Below the pieces are notes generated by a model. It was not told where the DNA came from. It saw only the letters and a program-made list of their open reading frames with translations, and did not search any database. Below, in pieces: positions 1 to 6,562 of a DNA stretch of 13,168 nt. Numbering within the stretch: position 1 is the stretch's first letter; each line of letters opens with the position of its first letter. The stretch comes from CAYLOC01 sp964385195 (GTDB lineage: Bacteria > Actinomycetota > Actinomycetes > Propionibacteriales > Nocardioidaceae), in NCBI GenBank assembly GCA_964385195.1, contig CAYLOC010000077.1, positions 1-13,168 of the forward strand. Direction: 5' to 3'. The position numbers were made by a program, and so were the translations under genes.

Positions 1-547
1 GCAGCGACCGGGCGAACCGGTCGATCTGCGCACCGGCGTCGTTGAAGTAGTACTCGGTGCCCACGTCGGCCCCCGCCGCTGCGAGCACCCGGCTGAGCGC
101 GTCGCCGTACGCCGCCCAGCGGGTGCTGGCCAGGGTGAGAGGGCCGGTCGGATTGGCGGAGATGAACTCCACATTGATCCGCTGCCCCGCCAGCTGGTCG
201 GAGACGCCGTACGTCGGTCCGGCGTCGACGACCTGCCGGGCCACCTCTCCCTGCGCGCCGGCGGCAACGGTGACGTTGATGAAGCCCGGCCCGGCGACGT
301 CGACGGCGGCGACCCCATCCGCCGTACCCAACTCGGCAGCGACCAGGTCGGCGAGGTCCCGCGGCGACGTTCCCGCGCGTTTGGCCAGCTGCAGTGCGAT
401 GTTGGTGGCGTAGTCGCCGTGCTCCTTGACCTTGGGCCGCTCCACCGTCACCGTCTCCGGGACCCCATCGGTCAGCGTCAGGTCGCCGCGCTCGACGAGG
501 GTCTGGAGCGCAGCGCGGATCTGCCAGGAGAGCTGTTCGGGGGTCAC
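1..547 (-). CDS. argS: Arginyl-tRNA synthetase, N-terminal part (runs off the window); altered HIGH motif
   Basis: Class I arginyl-tRNA synthetase, which charges tRNA-Arg in the cytoplasm. The first 182 residues are present and the rest lies beyond base 1. Residues 1-115 form the N-terminal Add-1 domain that binds the tRNA D-loop (ERPKVKEHGDYATNIALQLAK-like segment at 37-57). The catalytic domain begins near 122 with VEFISANPTGP (126-136), and further on has EYYFNDAGAQIDRF (165-178), both typical of ArgS. Odd: just after NPTGP the HIGH-type signature (HxGG/HxGH in relatives) reads T138-L-A-S141, so the catalytic His and the glycines are absent. The start is GTG, 9 bases after the stop of the upstream response-regulator gene, so the two are probably co-transcribed. 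Family assignment is secure from the flanking motifs. Whether the enzyme is fully active, or is one of two ArgS copies, cannot be told here. Confidence 0.93.
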   Translation of the reverse strand, partial: MTPEQLSWQIRAALQTLVERGDLTLTDGVPETVTVERPKVKEHGDYATNIALQLAKRAGTSPRDLADLVAAELGTADGVAAVDVAGPGFINVTVAAGAQGEVARQVVDAGPTYGVSDQLAGQRINVEFISANPTGPLTLASTRWAAYGDALSRVLAAAGADVGTEYYFNDAGAQIDRFARSL

Positions 548-556
548 CCGCTCATT

Positions 557-958
557 CTATGGGGGTGGTGCGCCGCCCTGGCCACCCGTGCACAGCTTGC
601 GGACGGTCGCCACCAGTTCCTCCGGCTCGAAGGGTTTGGTGATGTACTCGTCGGCGCCGAGTTGCCGCCCGCGGCGGATGTCGCGGCCCTGTGCCCGGGC
701 GGAGACCATGACCACCGGAATCGACGCGGTCTCGTCACGAGCGCGAAGCCGTTGCAGGGTCTCGAAGCCGTCCAGCCGCGGCATCGCGACGTCGAGAGTG
801 ATCACATCCGGACGCAGTCGCGCCGCGAGGTCCAGACATTCGAGCCCGTCGCCGGCGGTGTGGACGCAGAAGCCTTCCAGCTCCAGGTTGACCGAGATCA
901 GGGTGCGGATGACCTCGGAGTCGTCAACGACCAGGATCTTCGGTGAGGATGCGGTCAC
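557..958 (-). CDS. Single-domain response regulator (CheY-like receiver)
   Basis: A 133-residue stand-alone receiver domain without an output domain. All phospho-acceptor residues are in place: acidic pair D12-D13, phosphorylated D56 (in ITLDVAMP), S86 in the switch position, and K108 followed by PF. The C-terminus ends in a short Gly/Pro tail. The start is taken as GTG (VTASSPKILVVDD), because any longer frame runs back through the tRNA-Arg gene. No histidine kinase is adjacent in the same orientation, so the partner is unknown. The gene is followed after 9 bases by argS on the same strand, which implies a shared transcript, probably because of shared promoter use rather than shared function. 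Proteins of this shape act by protein-protein interaction or as phosphate relays. Receiver identity is certain; the role is not. Confidence 0.9.
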   Translation of the reverse strand: MTASSPKILVVDDSEVIRTLISVNLELEGFCVHTAGDGLECLDLAARLRPDVITLDVAMPRLDGFETLQRLRARDETASIPVVMVSARAQGRDIRRGRQLGADEYITKPFEPEELVATVRKLCTGGQGGAPPP

Positions 959-1054
959 GCGTTCGAACTTACCGGAACCGCCCTGGCGTTGAGGGCAGGC
1001 GGATACTGCGATTATCCGGTTCCGCCGCACCTTGGTACTGTGTCTGCCGGCGCA
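959..1054. promoter_or_regulatory. Divergent, apparently interleaved promoters for the response regulator/argS and tRNA-Arg
   Basis: This 96-base gap separates the minus-strand regulator/argS genes from the plus-strand tRNA. On the plus strand TACTGT (1036-1041) is a plausible -10 about 14 bases before the tRNA, with TTATCC (1012-1017) 18 bases upstream as a weak -35. On the minus strand GATAAT (1016-1011) is a good -10 for the regulator gene. The two promoters would therefore overlap almost completely. An 8-bp inverted repeat, CGGAACCG (973-980) and CGGTTCCG (1017-1024), lies across the same stretch. These are visual matches to consensus, not mapped starts. Confidence 0.45.
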
Positions 1055-1126
1055 GCCCCCGTAGCTCAGGGGATAGAGCACCGCCCTCCGGAGGCGGGAG
1101 CGCAGGTTCGAATCCTGCCGGGGGCG
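1055..1126 (+). tRNA. tRNA-Arg, anticodon CCG
   Basis: A complete 72-base cloverleaf. The acceptor stem GCCCCCG (1055-1061) pairs perfectly with CGGGGGC (1119-1125), with discriminator G1126. The D stem is GCTC (1064-1067) with GAGC (1076-1079) around an 8-base loop. The anticodon stem CCGCC (1081-1085) pairs with GGCGG (1093-1097), enclosing loop CTCCGGA. The anticodon CCG at 1088-1090 reads CGG arginine codons, which are common in this high-GC DNA. The T stem GCAGG/CCTGC encloses TTCGAAT. The 3' CCA is not encoded (CCT follows), so it must be added by the CCA-adding enzyme. The gene stands divergent from argS, the synthetase that would charge it. No clear terminator is visible in the 33 bases before the next gene. 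Confidence 0.97.
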
Positions 1127-1159
1127 CCTCGCGGGTCCTCGGGCCGGCGCGATGGTTGC

Positions 1160-1786
1160 TCACCGGAGGATGCCCCGCGCTCGCGCTACCGCGACAGCCT
1201 CCGTCCGACTCTCCACGTCCAACTTGGTGAACACGTGGACCAGATGCGACTTCACGGTCGCCTCGCTGATCACCATCGCACGCGCGATCTCCTGGTTGGA
1301 CCGACCGTCGGCGACCGCGGTCAGCACCTCGAGCTCACGGGAGGTCAGGTCGCGCCCCGGGTCGCGCATCCGGGATACGAGGCGTTCAGCGACCCATGGT
1401 GCGAGCACGGTCTCCCCGCGGGCCGCAGCCAGGACGGCCTCGACCAGCGTGTCGGGTGGCGCGTCTTTCAACAGGTAGCCAGAGGCCCCCGCCTCAACCG
1501 CGCGCACGATGTCGGCGTCGGTGTCGTAGGTCGTGAGGATGACCACCTGCGGCGGCCGCGGCTGGCGGCGTACTGCTGCGGTGGCCTCGACCCCGTCCAT
1601 GTCTGCACCGAGCTGGAGATCCATCAGCACCACGTCCGGCGCCAACTCCGCGCACTGCGCCACGGACTCGGGCCCGCTTGCTGCCTGCCCGACGACGTCG
1701 ATGGACTCGGTGGTGTCCAGCAACGCCTGCAGACCCGCACGCACCACCGGATGGTCATCGACCAGGAGCACTCGGACCGCGGTCAT
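1160..1786 (-). CDS. NarL/FixJ-family response regulator (receiver plus LuxR-type HTH)
   Basis: A 208-residue DNA-binding response regulator. The receiver domain (about 4-120) has D10-D11, phospho-acceptor D56 (VVLMDLQ), T85 and K107. A LuxR/GerE helix-turn-helix covers about 147-206, with the typical LTSRELEVL, NQEIA and SEATVKSHL segments. The ATG start overlaps the TGA of the histidine kinase gene just upstream (ATGA), so translation of the pair is coupled and the kinase is the evident partner. The divergent ABC transporter at 3154-4946 is the obvious candidate target, as seen in LiaRS/DesKR-like arrangements; that link is inference. Family assignment is certain, the inducing signal unknown. 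Confidence 0.95.
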   Translation of the reverse strand: MTAVRVLLVDDHPVVRAGLQALLDTTESIDVVGQAASGPESVAQCAELAPDVVLMDLQLGADMDGVEATAAVRRQPRPPQVVILTTYDTDADIVRAVEAGASGYLLKDAPPDTLVEAVLAAARGETVLAPWVAERLVSRMRDPGRDLTSRELEVLTAVADGRSNQEIARAMVISEATVKSHLVHVFTKLDVESRTEAVAVARARGILR

Positions 1787-3033
1787 CGTGGCACCTCTGC
1801 CGGAAGCGGAAGCCGTGCCACGACCGCCGTACCCTCCCCCGGCGCCGACTCCACCCGGACGGTTCCGCCAAGCTCGGCCAGCCGCGCCCGCATCGCGCGG
1901 AGACCGAACCCGGAGGAGTGCACCGCGCGCTGCGGGTCGAACCCGACACCGTCGTCGACCACATCGAGAGTGATCGCCTCCGCACCGAACGTCACCGTGA
2001 CCGTGGCATGCTGCGCCTGCGCGTGCTGGCGGACGTTGGCCAGTGCGCTCTGCGCGAGCCGCAGCAGCGCCACGTCGTACGTCGTCGGGAGCGTCGGGGG
2101 CTCGATGCCGGAGCGGTCCACGACCAGCTCGGTCGATATGCCGGTCTGCTCCGACAACCGGTCCACCAGCCTGCCGAGCGCCGCTGTCAGCGGGGAGCCG
2201 GACTCCAGCTCCGCCGGCGCCAATGCGTGCACGACCCGGCGCGCCTCGTCCAGGTTCTCCGCGGCGGTGGACTCGATCTGCGCCAGCACCGTACGTCGAG
2301 GGGGCCCGTGCTGGTCATCGACGAGCCCGGCGCGTGCCAGCAACAGAATCGAGGAGAATCCCTGCGCCAACGTGTCATGGATGTCTCGGGCCAACCGCGC
2401 ACGCTCTGCGAGTGCGCCGGACTCTCGCTGTGCCGTAGCAAGCTGGTCCTGCGCGGCGACGAGATCCTCCTGTGCCTGAAGCAGCTCCTGTACCAGTCGG
2501 CGGCGTTGTTCGTTCTCACGTGTCAACCGTCGGTACACCATGCTCATCCCGGTCGCCACGAGTGCGCCCATCACCGGACCGATGACCCTGGCCGCGACAT
2601 TGTCCCCGCTGGCAGCAACCAGCTGGGACACGATGACGACGACAGTGATGGCGACGACCGACGTCACCGCGGGAAGAGTCGGGAGCAACTGCATGGCCAG
2701 CAGGAACAGGCTGAATGCCACCCAGGAGAACTCCCCCGAGGCCACGATCAGCGCCACCCACCCCAGCGTGAGTATCAGCAGCCAGACAGCGCCGTACCGA
2801 CGACCGGTCGCCGCCTGCCGCATGCGCGGAGCGAGCCACATCCCCAGGGCGTACCAGGCGGCGAACACCAGGATTCCGATGAGCATCCACGCGAAATGCG
2901 TAGACCCGGACAGGGCGCGGGTCGCGCCCACCGCCAGCAACAGCCCGAACAGCGCGTGCTGGCCCAGCCGCATCCCTCGCAGCACGGGGGAGGCAGTCGG
3001 AACGAACGGAGAAGCAGGCATCGGTGGGGTCAC
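1783..3033 (-). CDS. Membrane histidine kinase, NarL-partner type (HisKA_3)
   Basis: A 416-residue sensor kinase that phosphorylates the downstream regulator. Residues about 22-170 are hydrophobic, with five or six membrane segments (for example 25-41, 48-68, 81-99, 103-117, 122-141 and 149-166) and no sizeable extracellular domain, so the signal is probably sensed within or at the membrane. A short coiled coil (about 172-210) leads into the HisKA_3 dimerisation helix with phospho-acceptor H219 in RDIHDTLAQG. The HATPase domain has N333 (N box), DDGVGFD (360-366) and GFGLRAM (375-381). The start is placed at GTG 3033, preceded by GGACAGG at a suitable distance; ATG 3021 and ATG 2973 are in-frame alternatives. 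The open frame extends back to 3534, but that part overlaps the divergent permease gene and looks non-coding. The stop overlaps the regulator start by ATGA. Confidence 0.92.
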   Translation of the reverse strand: MTPPMPASPFVPTASPVLRGMRLGQHALFGLLLAVGATRALSGSTHFAWMLIGILVFAAWYALGMWLAPRMRQAATGRRYGAVWLLILTLGWVALIVASGEFSWVAFSLFLLAMQLLPTLPAVTSVVAITVVVIVSQLVAASGDNVAARVIGPVMGALVATGMSMVYRRLTRENEQRRRLVQELLQAQEDLVAAQDQLATAQRESGALAERARLARDIHDTLAQGFSSILLLARAGLVDDQHGPPRRTVLAQIESTAAENLDEARRVVHALAPAELESGSPLTAALGRLVDRLSEQTGISTELVVDRSGIEPPTLPTTYDVALLRLAQSALANVRQHAQAQHATVTVTFGAEAITLDVVDDGVGFDPQRAVHSSGFGLRAMRARLAELGGTVRVESAPGEGTAVVARLPLPAEVPR

Positions 3034-3153
3034 GATAGCCTGTCCAACTTTCGATGGAGACCGAAAGCAACCACACGCGCGATGTGTCAGGGGCGTCTGC
3101 GGCGGACCCTGGAGGCAGAGGGGGATTCCACCGCACACGAGAGGGCACGTCCA
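3034..3153. promoter_or_regulatory. Divergent control region with 20-bp dyad between two-component genes and ABC transporter
   Basis: This 120-base gap must hold the promoters of both divergent units. It contains an inverted repeat CTTTCG (3048-3053), 8-base spacer, CGAAAG (3062-3067), which extends by one G-T pair on each side. Its half-site spacing suits a dimeric LuxR-type response regulator. The dyad is 15 bases from the kinase start and 87 bases from the permease start. GAGAGG (3138-3143) is a likely ribosome site for the permease. I could not find convincing -35/-10 pairs on either strand. Confidence 0.4.
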
Positions 3154-4218
3154 ATGTTCCTGGCGCTCCGAGAGCTGCGCTTCGCTCGTGGCCGGTTCGT
3201 ACTCGTGGCCGGCGTGATCGCGCTGTTGAGTCTGTTGGTGGTGATGCTGTCCGGGCTGACCCAGGGACTGACCGGGCAGAGCATCTCCGCCATCCGCGGG
3301 CTCTCCGCCGACCACATCGCGTTCACCACTCCACCGAAGGGCCAGGACGCGTCCTTCAGCGACTCCCACATCACGAGAGACCAGGAGCGGACGTGGGCCG
3401 GGGAGCCCGGGGTACGCGGCGCCGCGATGCTCCACATCACGCCGGCCCGGGTGGAGGTCGCTCACCGGCCGGTCACGGCAACGGTGTTCGCGACTTCGTC
3501 GCACTCTTTCGCCGGGCCGGCCGCCCTCCACCACGGGTCAGTCGTCGTCAGCGACGGCCTCGCCCACGACGAGGGTCTCCGGGCCGGCGACGCGGTACAG
3601 ATCGGCGATCGCTCCTTCACTGTCGCGGCAACCGTCCCCGATGCCTTCTACAACCACACACCGGTCGTGTGGATGACCACCCAGGACTGGAAGTCCACAG
3701 CGTCACCCTCCTCGGCCTCCACCGTGTTGTTGCTTCAGACCACTCCCTCGGCGGACCTCGCATCGGCAGATGCCGCTGCGGGTACGACGACCCTCGCGCG
3801 TGGGGACACCTTCGGTGCCATCGGGTCATTCACTGCCGAGAACGGCTCCCTGACGATCATGCGCGTGCTGCTGCTCGCCGTCGGGGCGCTCGTGGCCGGC
3901 GCGTTCTTCACCGTCTGGACGATCCAGCGCAGCGCGGACCTCGCCGTACTGAAGGCGATCGGCGGGTCCAGCGGCTACCTCGTACGGGATGCCCTGGTGC
4001 AGGCACTGGTCGTCCTGGCCGTCGGAGGCGGGGTCGGGGCCGGTCTTGCTGCCGTGGCCGGGCTTCTGGTGACCGGAACCGTGCCGTTCGTCGTGTCCGT
4101 GGGAACGGTGCTGCTTCCGCTCGGCCTCATCGTCGTGCTCGGCATGGTTGGGGCGGCGGTCGCCGTGCGCCACATCACTGCCGTCGACCCCCTGACGGCT
4201 CTCGCCGGAGCCCACTGA
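3154..4218 (+). CDS. ABC transporter permease, FtsX/MacB-like (DevC type)
   Basis: A 354-residue membrane protein of the FtsX permease family. It has one N-terminal membrane segment (about 16-37) followed by a large extracytoplasmic domain of about 190 residues. Three C-terminal membrane segments follow (about 230-249, 270-296 and 302-330), with the cytoplasmic loop AVLKAIGGSSGYLV between the first two, the usual coupling site for the ATPase. This four-helix form belongs to the type VII (MacB-like) transporters, which work mechanically on periplasmic or envelope substrates or export lipids and peptides. The start ATG is chosen because it opens straight into the basic/hydrophobic N-terminus and has GAGAGG upstream; the reading frame continues far upstream only by chance. 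The ATPase gene follows after 29 bases. Substrate unknown; antimicrobial peptide or envelope stress is the common theme for such modules. Confidence 0.92.
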   Translation: MFLALRELRFARGRFVLVAGVIALLSLLVVMLSGLTQGLTGQSISAIRGLSADHIAFTTPPKGQDASFSDSHITRDQERTWAGEPGVRGAAMLHITPARVEVAHRPVTATVFATSSHSFAGPAALHHGSVVVSDGLAHDEGLRAGDAVQIGDRSFTVAATVPDAFYNHTPVVWMTTQDWKSTASPSSASTVLLLQTTPSADLASADAAAGTTTLARGDTFGAIGSFTAENGSLTIMRVLLLAVGALVAGAFFTVWTIQRSADLAVLKAIGGSSGYLVRDALVQALVVLAVGGGVGAGLAAVAGLLVTGTVPFVVSVGTVLLPLGLIVVLGMVGAAVAVRHITAVDPLTALAGAH

Positions 4219-4235
4219 CCGCCGCCGACTCGACC

Positions 4236-4241
4236 AAGGAG
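4236..4241 (+). promoter_or_regulatory. Ribosome binding site AAGGAG for the ABC ATPase
   Basis: A strong Shine-Dalgarno sequence, AAGGAG, lies six bases before the ATG at 4248. It fixes the start of the ATPase, whose open frame otherwise continues more than a kilobase upstream. Confidence 0.8.
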
Positions 4242-4247
4242 ACACCG

Positions 4248-4946
4248 ATGTGCACACCCGCATTGCAGTTGGACAGCGTCCGTCTCACCTACCCGGACGG
4301 TGACTCCCGGCTGGTGGCGCTGGACGACGTCAGCCTCGCCGTCGCCGCCGGCGAGATGGTCGCACTGACCGGCCCCTCGGGGTCGGGCAAGTCCAGCCTG
4401 CTCGCCGTCGCCGGGCTGCTGCTCGCCCCGGACCGCGGCCACGTCGAGTTGGCCGGCGTGAACACCGCCGGACTCTCCCCGCGCCAACGCAGCACCGCCC
4501 GGCTGACCACCCTGGGGTTCGTGTTCCAGCAAAGCAACCTGTTGCCGTCACTGACCGCTGCCGAGCAGCTGCTGATGGTGCGTCACCTTCGCGGACACCC
4601 TGACCGCACCTCCGCCAGTCGCGCGCTGGGCCTGCTGGACGCGGTCGGCCTCGCGGACAAAGCCGACCGCCGCCCCCACGAGCTGTCAGGTGGCCAGCGT
4701 CAGCGGGTCAGCATCGCGCGCGCGTTGATGAACGACCCCGCGGTGTTGCTCGTCGACGAGCCGACGTCGGCCCTGGACCAGGAGCGCGGCCGCTCCGTCG
4801 TCCACCTGCTCCGCGACGTGACCCGACAGCAGGGGGTGGCCACGGTGATGGTCACTCACGACCTGGCACACCTGGACCTGGCCGACCGGCAGGTCGAGAT
4901 GCACGACGGGCGCCTGGCCGAAACCTCGCTCAGCAGCCGTGGTTGA
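4248..4946 (+). CDS. ABC transporter ATP-binding protein (LolD/MacB-like)
   Basis: A 232-residue ATPase that powers the upstream permease. Walker A is GPSGSGKS (42-49), the Q-loop Gln lies in FVFQQ (91-95), the signature is LSGGQ (146-150), Walker B is VLLVDE (166-171) with catalytic E171, followed by the D-loop (SALD), and the switch His is H204 in VTHD. The length is normal for stand-alone ATPases of this class. Its last 17 bases overlap the 3' end of the convergent LCP gene. It is transcribed with the permease and divergent from the two-component system, which suggests regulated export. The family is certain, the transported substrate unknown. Confidence 0.94.
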   Translation: MCTPALQLDSVRLTYPDGDSRLVALDDVSLAVAAGEMVALTGPSGSGKSSLLAVAGLLLAPDRGHVELAGVNTAGLSPRQRSTARLTTLGFVFQQSNLLPSLTAAEQLLMVRHLRGHPDRTSASRALGLLDAVGLADKADRRPHELSGGQRQRVSIARALMNDPAVLLVDEPTSALDQERGRSVVHLLRDVTRQQGVATVMVTHDLAHLDLADRQVEMHDGRLAETSLSSRG

Positions 4947-5853
4947 CGGTGGCGTCGTGCGCGACGTCGTTGCCGAGCGCCCGTGCCTGGCCCACGTCGG
5001 GGAAGACCACGCTGGCCGGCCCTGCCCAACCGACGCTGCCGTTGACAACGCAGGTGCGCACCTTGTCCGGGTTCACCTCGAGCACGGTCCGGGCAAGCCG
5101 GTACAGCTGGACCGGGTTGAGGTCGGTCCGGGTGTTGTTGGCCAGCACCGACACCGCGTGTTCGACCGTTCCCACCTTGTTCTGTCGGGACCGGATGGTG
5201 GCCAGCGCCCCCCGCAGCAACTGACCCTGGTCGTACTGGCGGGAGAAGTCGCCCCGCGGAAGACCATGGCGGGTGCGCGCGAACGCGAGCGCCTCCCCGC
5301 CGTTCAGATGGCGCATCCCGGGCTGGAACGCGTGGCCGACGTGCTCGATGTCGTTCATCGGCCAGGTGACCTTCGTCGTCACGCCACCGATCTTGTTCAC
5401 CATCCGGATCAACCCGCCGAAGCTGGTCACGAACACGTAGTCGATCCTGATCCCCATCAGCTGGCCGACGACCTGGGCGGTGAGGTGGGGACCGCCGTAG
5501 ACCATCGCGGAGTTGATCTTGTTGTGCCCATGCCCCGGAATGGAGACGTAGGAGTCCCGGGGGATTCCGATCGTCACCGCGTGGTGGGTCTTGGCGTTGA
5601 CACCCACCAGCTGGATCGCGTCGGAGCGGCTGCCCAGGACCGGCTGGCCAGGGCGTGCGTCCGACCCGAGCGCGAGGATCCACACCACGTTGTCGGCCGC
5701 GTCCATCCCCTGGGCGGACTCCGCCTTCAGCAGCGTGAAACGCGTCGGGTGGTGCGCCCCGCTCGGTATCAACAGCCCGCACAGTGCCAGTACGGCGACC
5801 AGCGTCAGCAGCCGTCGTACCCGGCGGGCGGTGCCCGACTGTCGCATCGTCAC
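4930..5853 (-). CDS. LytR-CpsA-Psr (LCP) family cell-wall ligase
   Basis: A 307-residue membrane-anchored LCP protein. Family members transfer polyprenyl-pyrophosphate-linked glycopolymers (arabinogalactan, teichoic acid or capsule) onto peptidoglycan outside the membrane. A basic stretch and one membrane helix (about 14-31) are followed by the LCP domain (about 57-215). Conserved features are LGSDAR (62-67), RSDAI (76-80), IPRDSYV (97-103) with R99 and D100, KINSA (112-116), FARTRH (191-196) and R205 before the DQGQLL segment. C268 and the C-terminal residue C307 could form an extracytoplasmic disulfide, which is inference. The start is GTG, overlapping the TGA of the lipoprotein gene (GTGA), and ATG 5847 is an alternative. 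It converges on the ABC ATPase gene with a 17-base overlap. The C-terminal LytR_C domain found in longer homologues seems absent. Confidence 0.93.
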   Translation of the reverse strand: MTMRQSGTARRVRRLLTLVAVLALCGLLIPSGAHHPTRFTLLKAESAQGMDAADNVVWILALGSDARPGQPVLGSRSDAIQLVGVNAKTHHAVTIGIPRDSYVSIPGHGHNKINSAMVYGGPHLTAQVVGQLMGIRIDYVFVTSFGGLIRMVNKIGGVTTKVTWPMNDIEHVGHAFQPGMRHLNGGEALAFARTRHGLPRGDFSRQYDQGQLLRGALATIRSRQNKVGTVEHAVSVLANNTRTDLNPVQLYRLARTVLEVNPDKVRTCVVNGSVGWAGPASVVFPDVGQARALGNDVAHDATVNHGC

Positions 5854-6548
5854 CTCTTCTTCCCCGCCTTCGTCTGGGTCAGGTCATAGCCGAAGACGTA
5901 CCAGTGTGACCCCTGCCGGGTCAGGTAGAGCTGGCCGCGGACGGCGTAGTGGACGACGGTGCCGTCCCGGGTCTCCCCCGTCAGGCGCAGCTGCACCTGG
6001 GCCGTGGCGCCACCGCTGTGGTTGTCGTGCGCGAACAGGTAGAGCCGGACGCGCTGCTGGTCGGCCACGAGTGTCCGCAGCCGTCGTCCCAGCGCAACGT
6101 TGGTGGTCTGCTTCTTGTCCTTCTTCGCCAGATGCGCTGCATCCGGGGTCCACCGGCGGAACGCCTTCGGAAACTTCGATCGCGGGTACCCGCCGGTCAA
6201 GAAGGCACCTTGGATCCACATCTGCACCGGCTTGGCGACCCACTGCCGCAGGTGTTTCCCCCGCGCCTTCTTCGGGTAGGCCCCGCTGACCTGCTCCACG
6301 GTGATACGCAACGGCACGCTCTGCCGCTGGAGAGCGACCGGCGCGAGGGTATGCACCGGCGCCGCCGTGCGGGTCACCCGCGGCTTGGTCACGGTGTGCG
6401 TGGACGGCAGCGAGGGGGATGCGGGAGGCGACGCGGAGGTCGTGGAAGGCGCGGACGCAGCCGAACCGCCCCCGCCGCTGCAGCCGGCGGCCAGGACCCC
6501 GGACAAGGCAACGGCGACGAGAGACACAGCGGTGCGACGAGAGAGCAT
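5850..6548 (-). CDS. Putative lipoprotein of unknown function, coupled to the LCP gene
   Basis: A 232-residue secreted protein. It starts with a lipoprotein signal peptide: MLSRR, a hydrophobic core, and the lipobox L-A-A-G-C with the lipidated cysteine at C23. A Gly/Ser/Ala/Pro/Thr-rich linker (24-70) leads to a basic domain (about 76-224). That domain has no motif I recognise; a stretch of alternating strands near the C-terminus (about 166-222, with LYLF, VQLRLTG, HYAVRGQLYL and WYVFGYD) resembles NTF2-like or Mce-associated folds, a weak visual impression only. The start ATG has TAGGAG just upstream. Its stop overlaps the LCP start by GTGA, so the two are translationally coupled and probably work together at the cell envelope. 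Lipoprotein status is well supported; function is unknown. Confidence 0.85.
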   Translation of the reverse strand: MLSRRTAVSLVAVALSGVLAAGCSGGGGSAASAPSTTSASPPASPSLPSTHTVTKPRVTRTAAPVHTLAPVALQRQSVPLRITVEQVSGAYPKKARGKHLRQWVAKPVQMWIQGAFLTGGYPRSKFPKAFRRWTPDAAHLAKKDKKQTTNVALGRRLRTLVADQQRVRLYLFAHDNHSGGATAQVQLRLTGETRDGTVVHYAVRGQLYLTRQGSHWYVFGYDLTQTKAGKKR

Positions 6549-6562
6549 CGTCTCCTAGCATC

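Noticed and set aside
959..1081. Longer start for the receiver-only response regulator
   Set aside because: It would begin inside the tRNA-Arg gene; the family consensus begins at the GTG at 958.
1119..1160. Possible terminator after tRNA-Arg
   Set aside because: GC-rich sequence with no convincing stem followed by T residues.
989..2479. A 496-codon open frame on the plus strand
   Set aside because: It runs through the tRNA and antisense to the two-component genes; its start includes the peptide pattern produced by translating a tRNA gene. No recognisable protein.
1678..3153. Upstream extension of the permease frame
   Set aside because: It is antisense to the histidine kinase and low in hydrophobic content; a plausible ribosome site and the membrane protein both begin at 3154.
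3034..3534. N-terminal extension of the histidine kinase
   Set aside because: The extension overlaps the divergent permease gene, is rich in Arg and Gly with no sensor domain, and leaves no promoter for either unit.
4856..5782. Alternative minus-strand frame over the LCP gene
   Set aside because: Arg/Gly-rich out-of-frame translation; the LCP motifs are all in the other frame.
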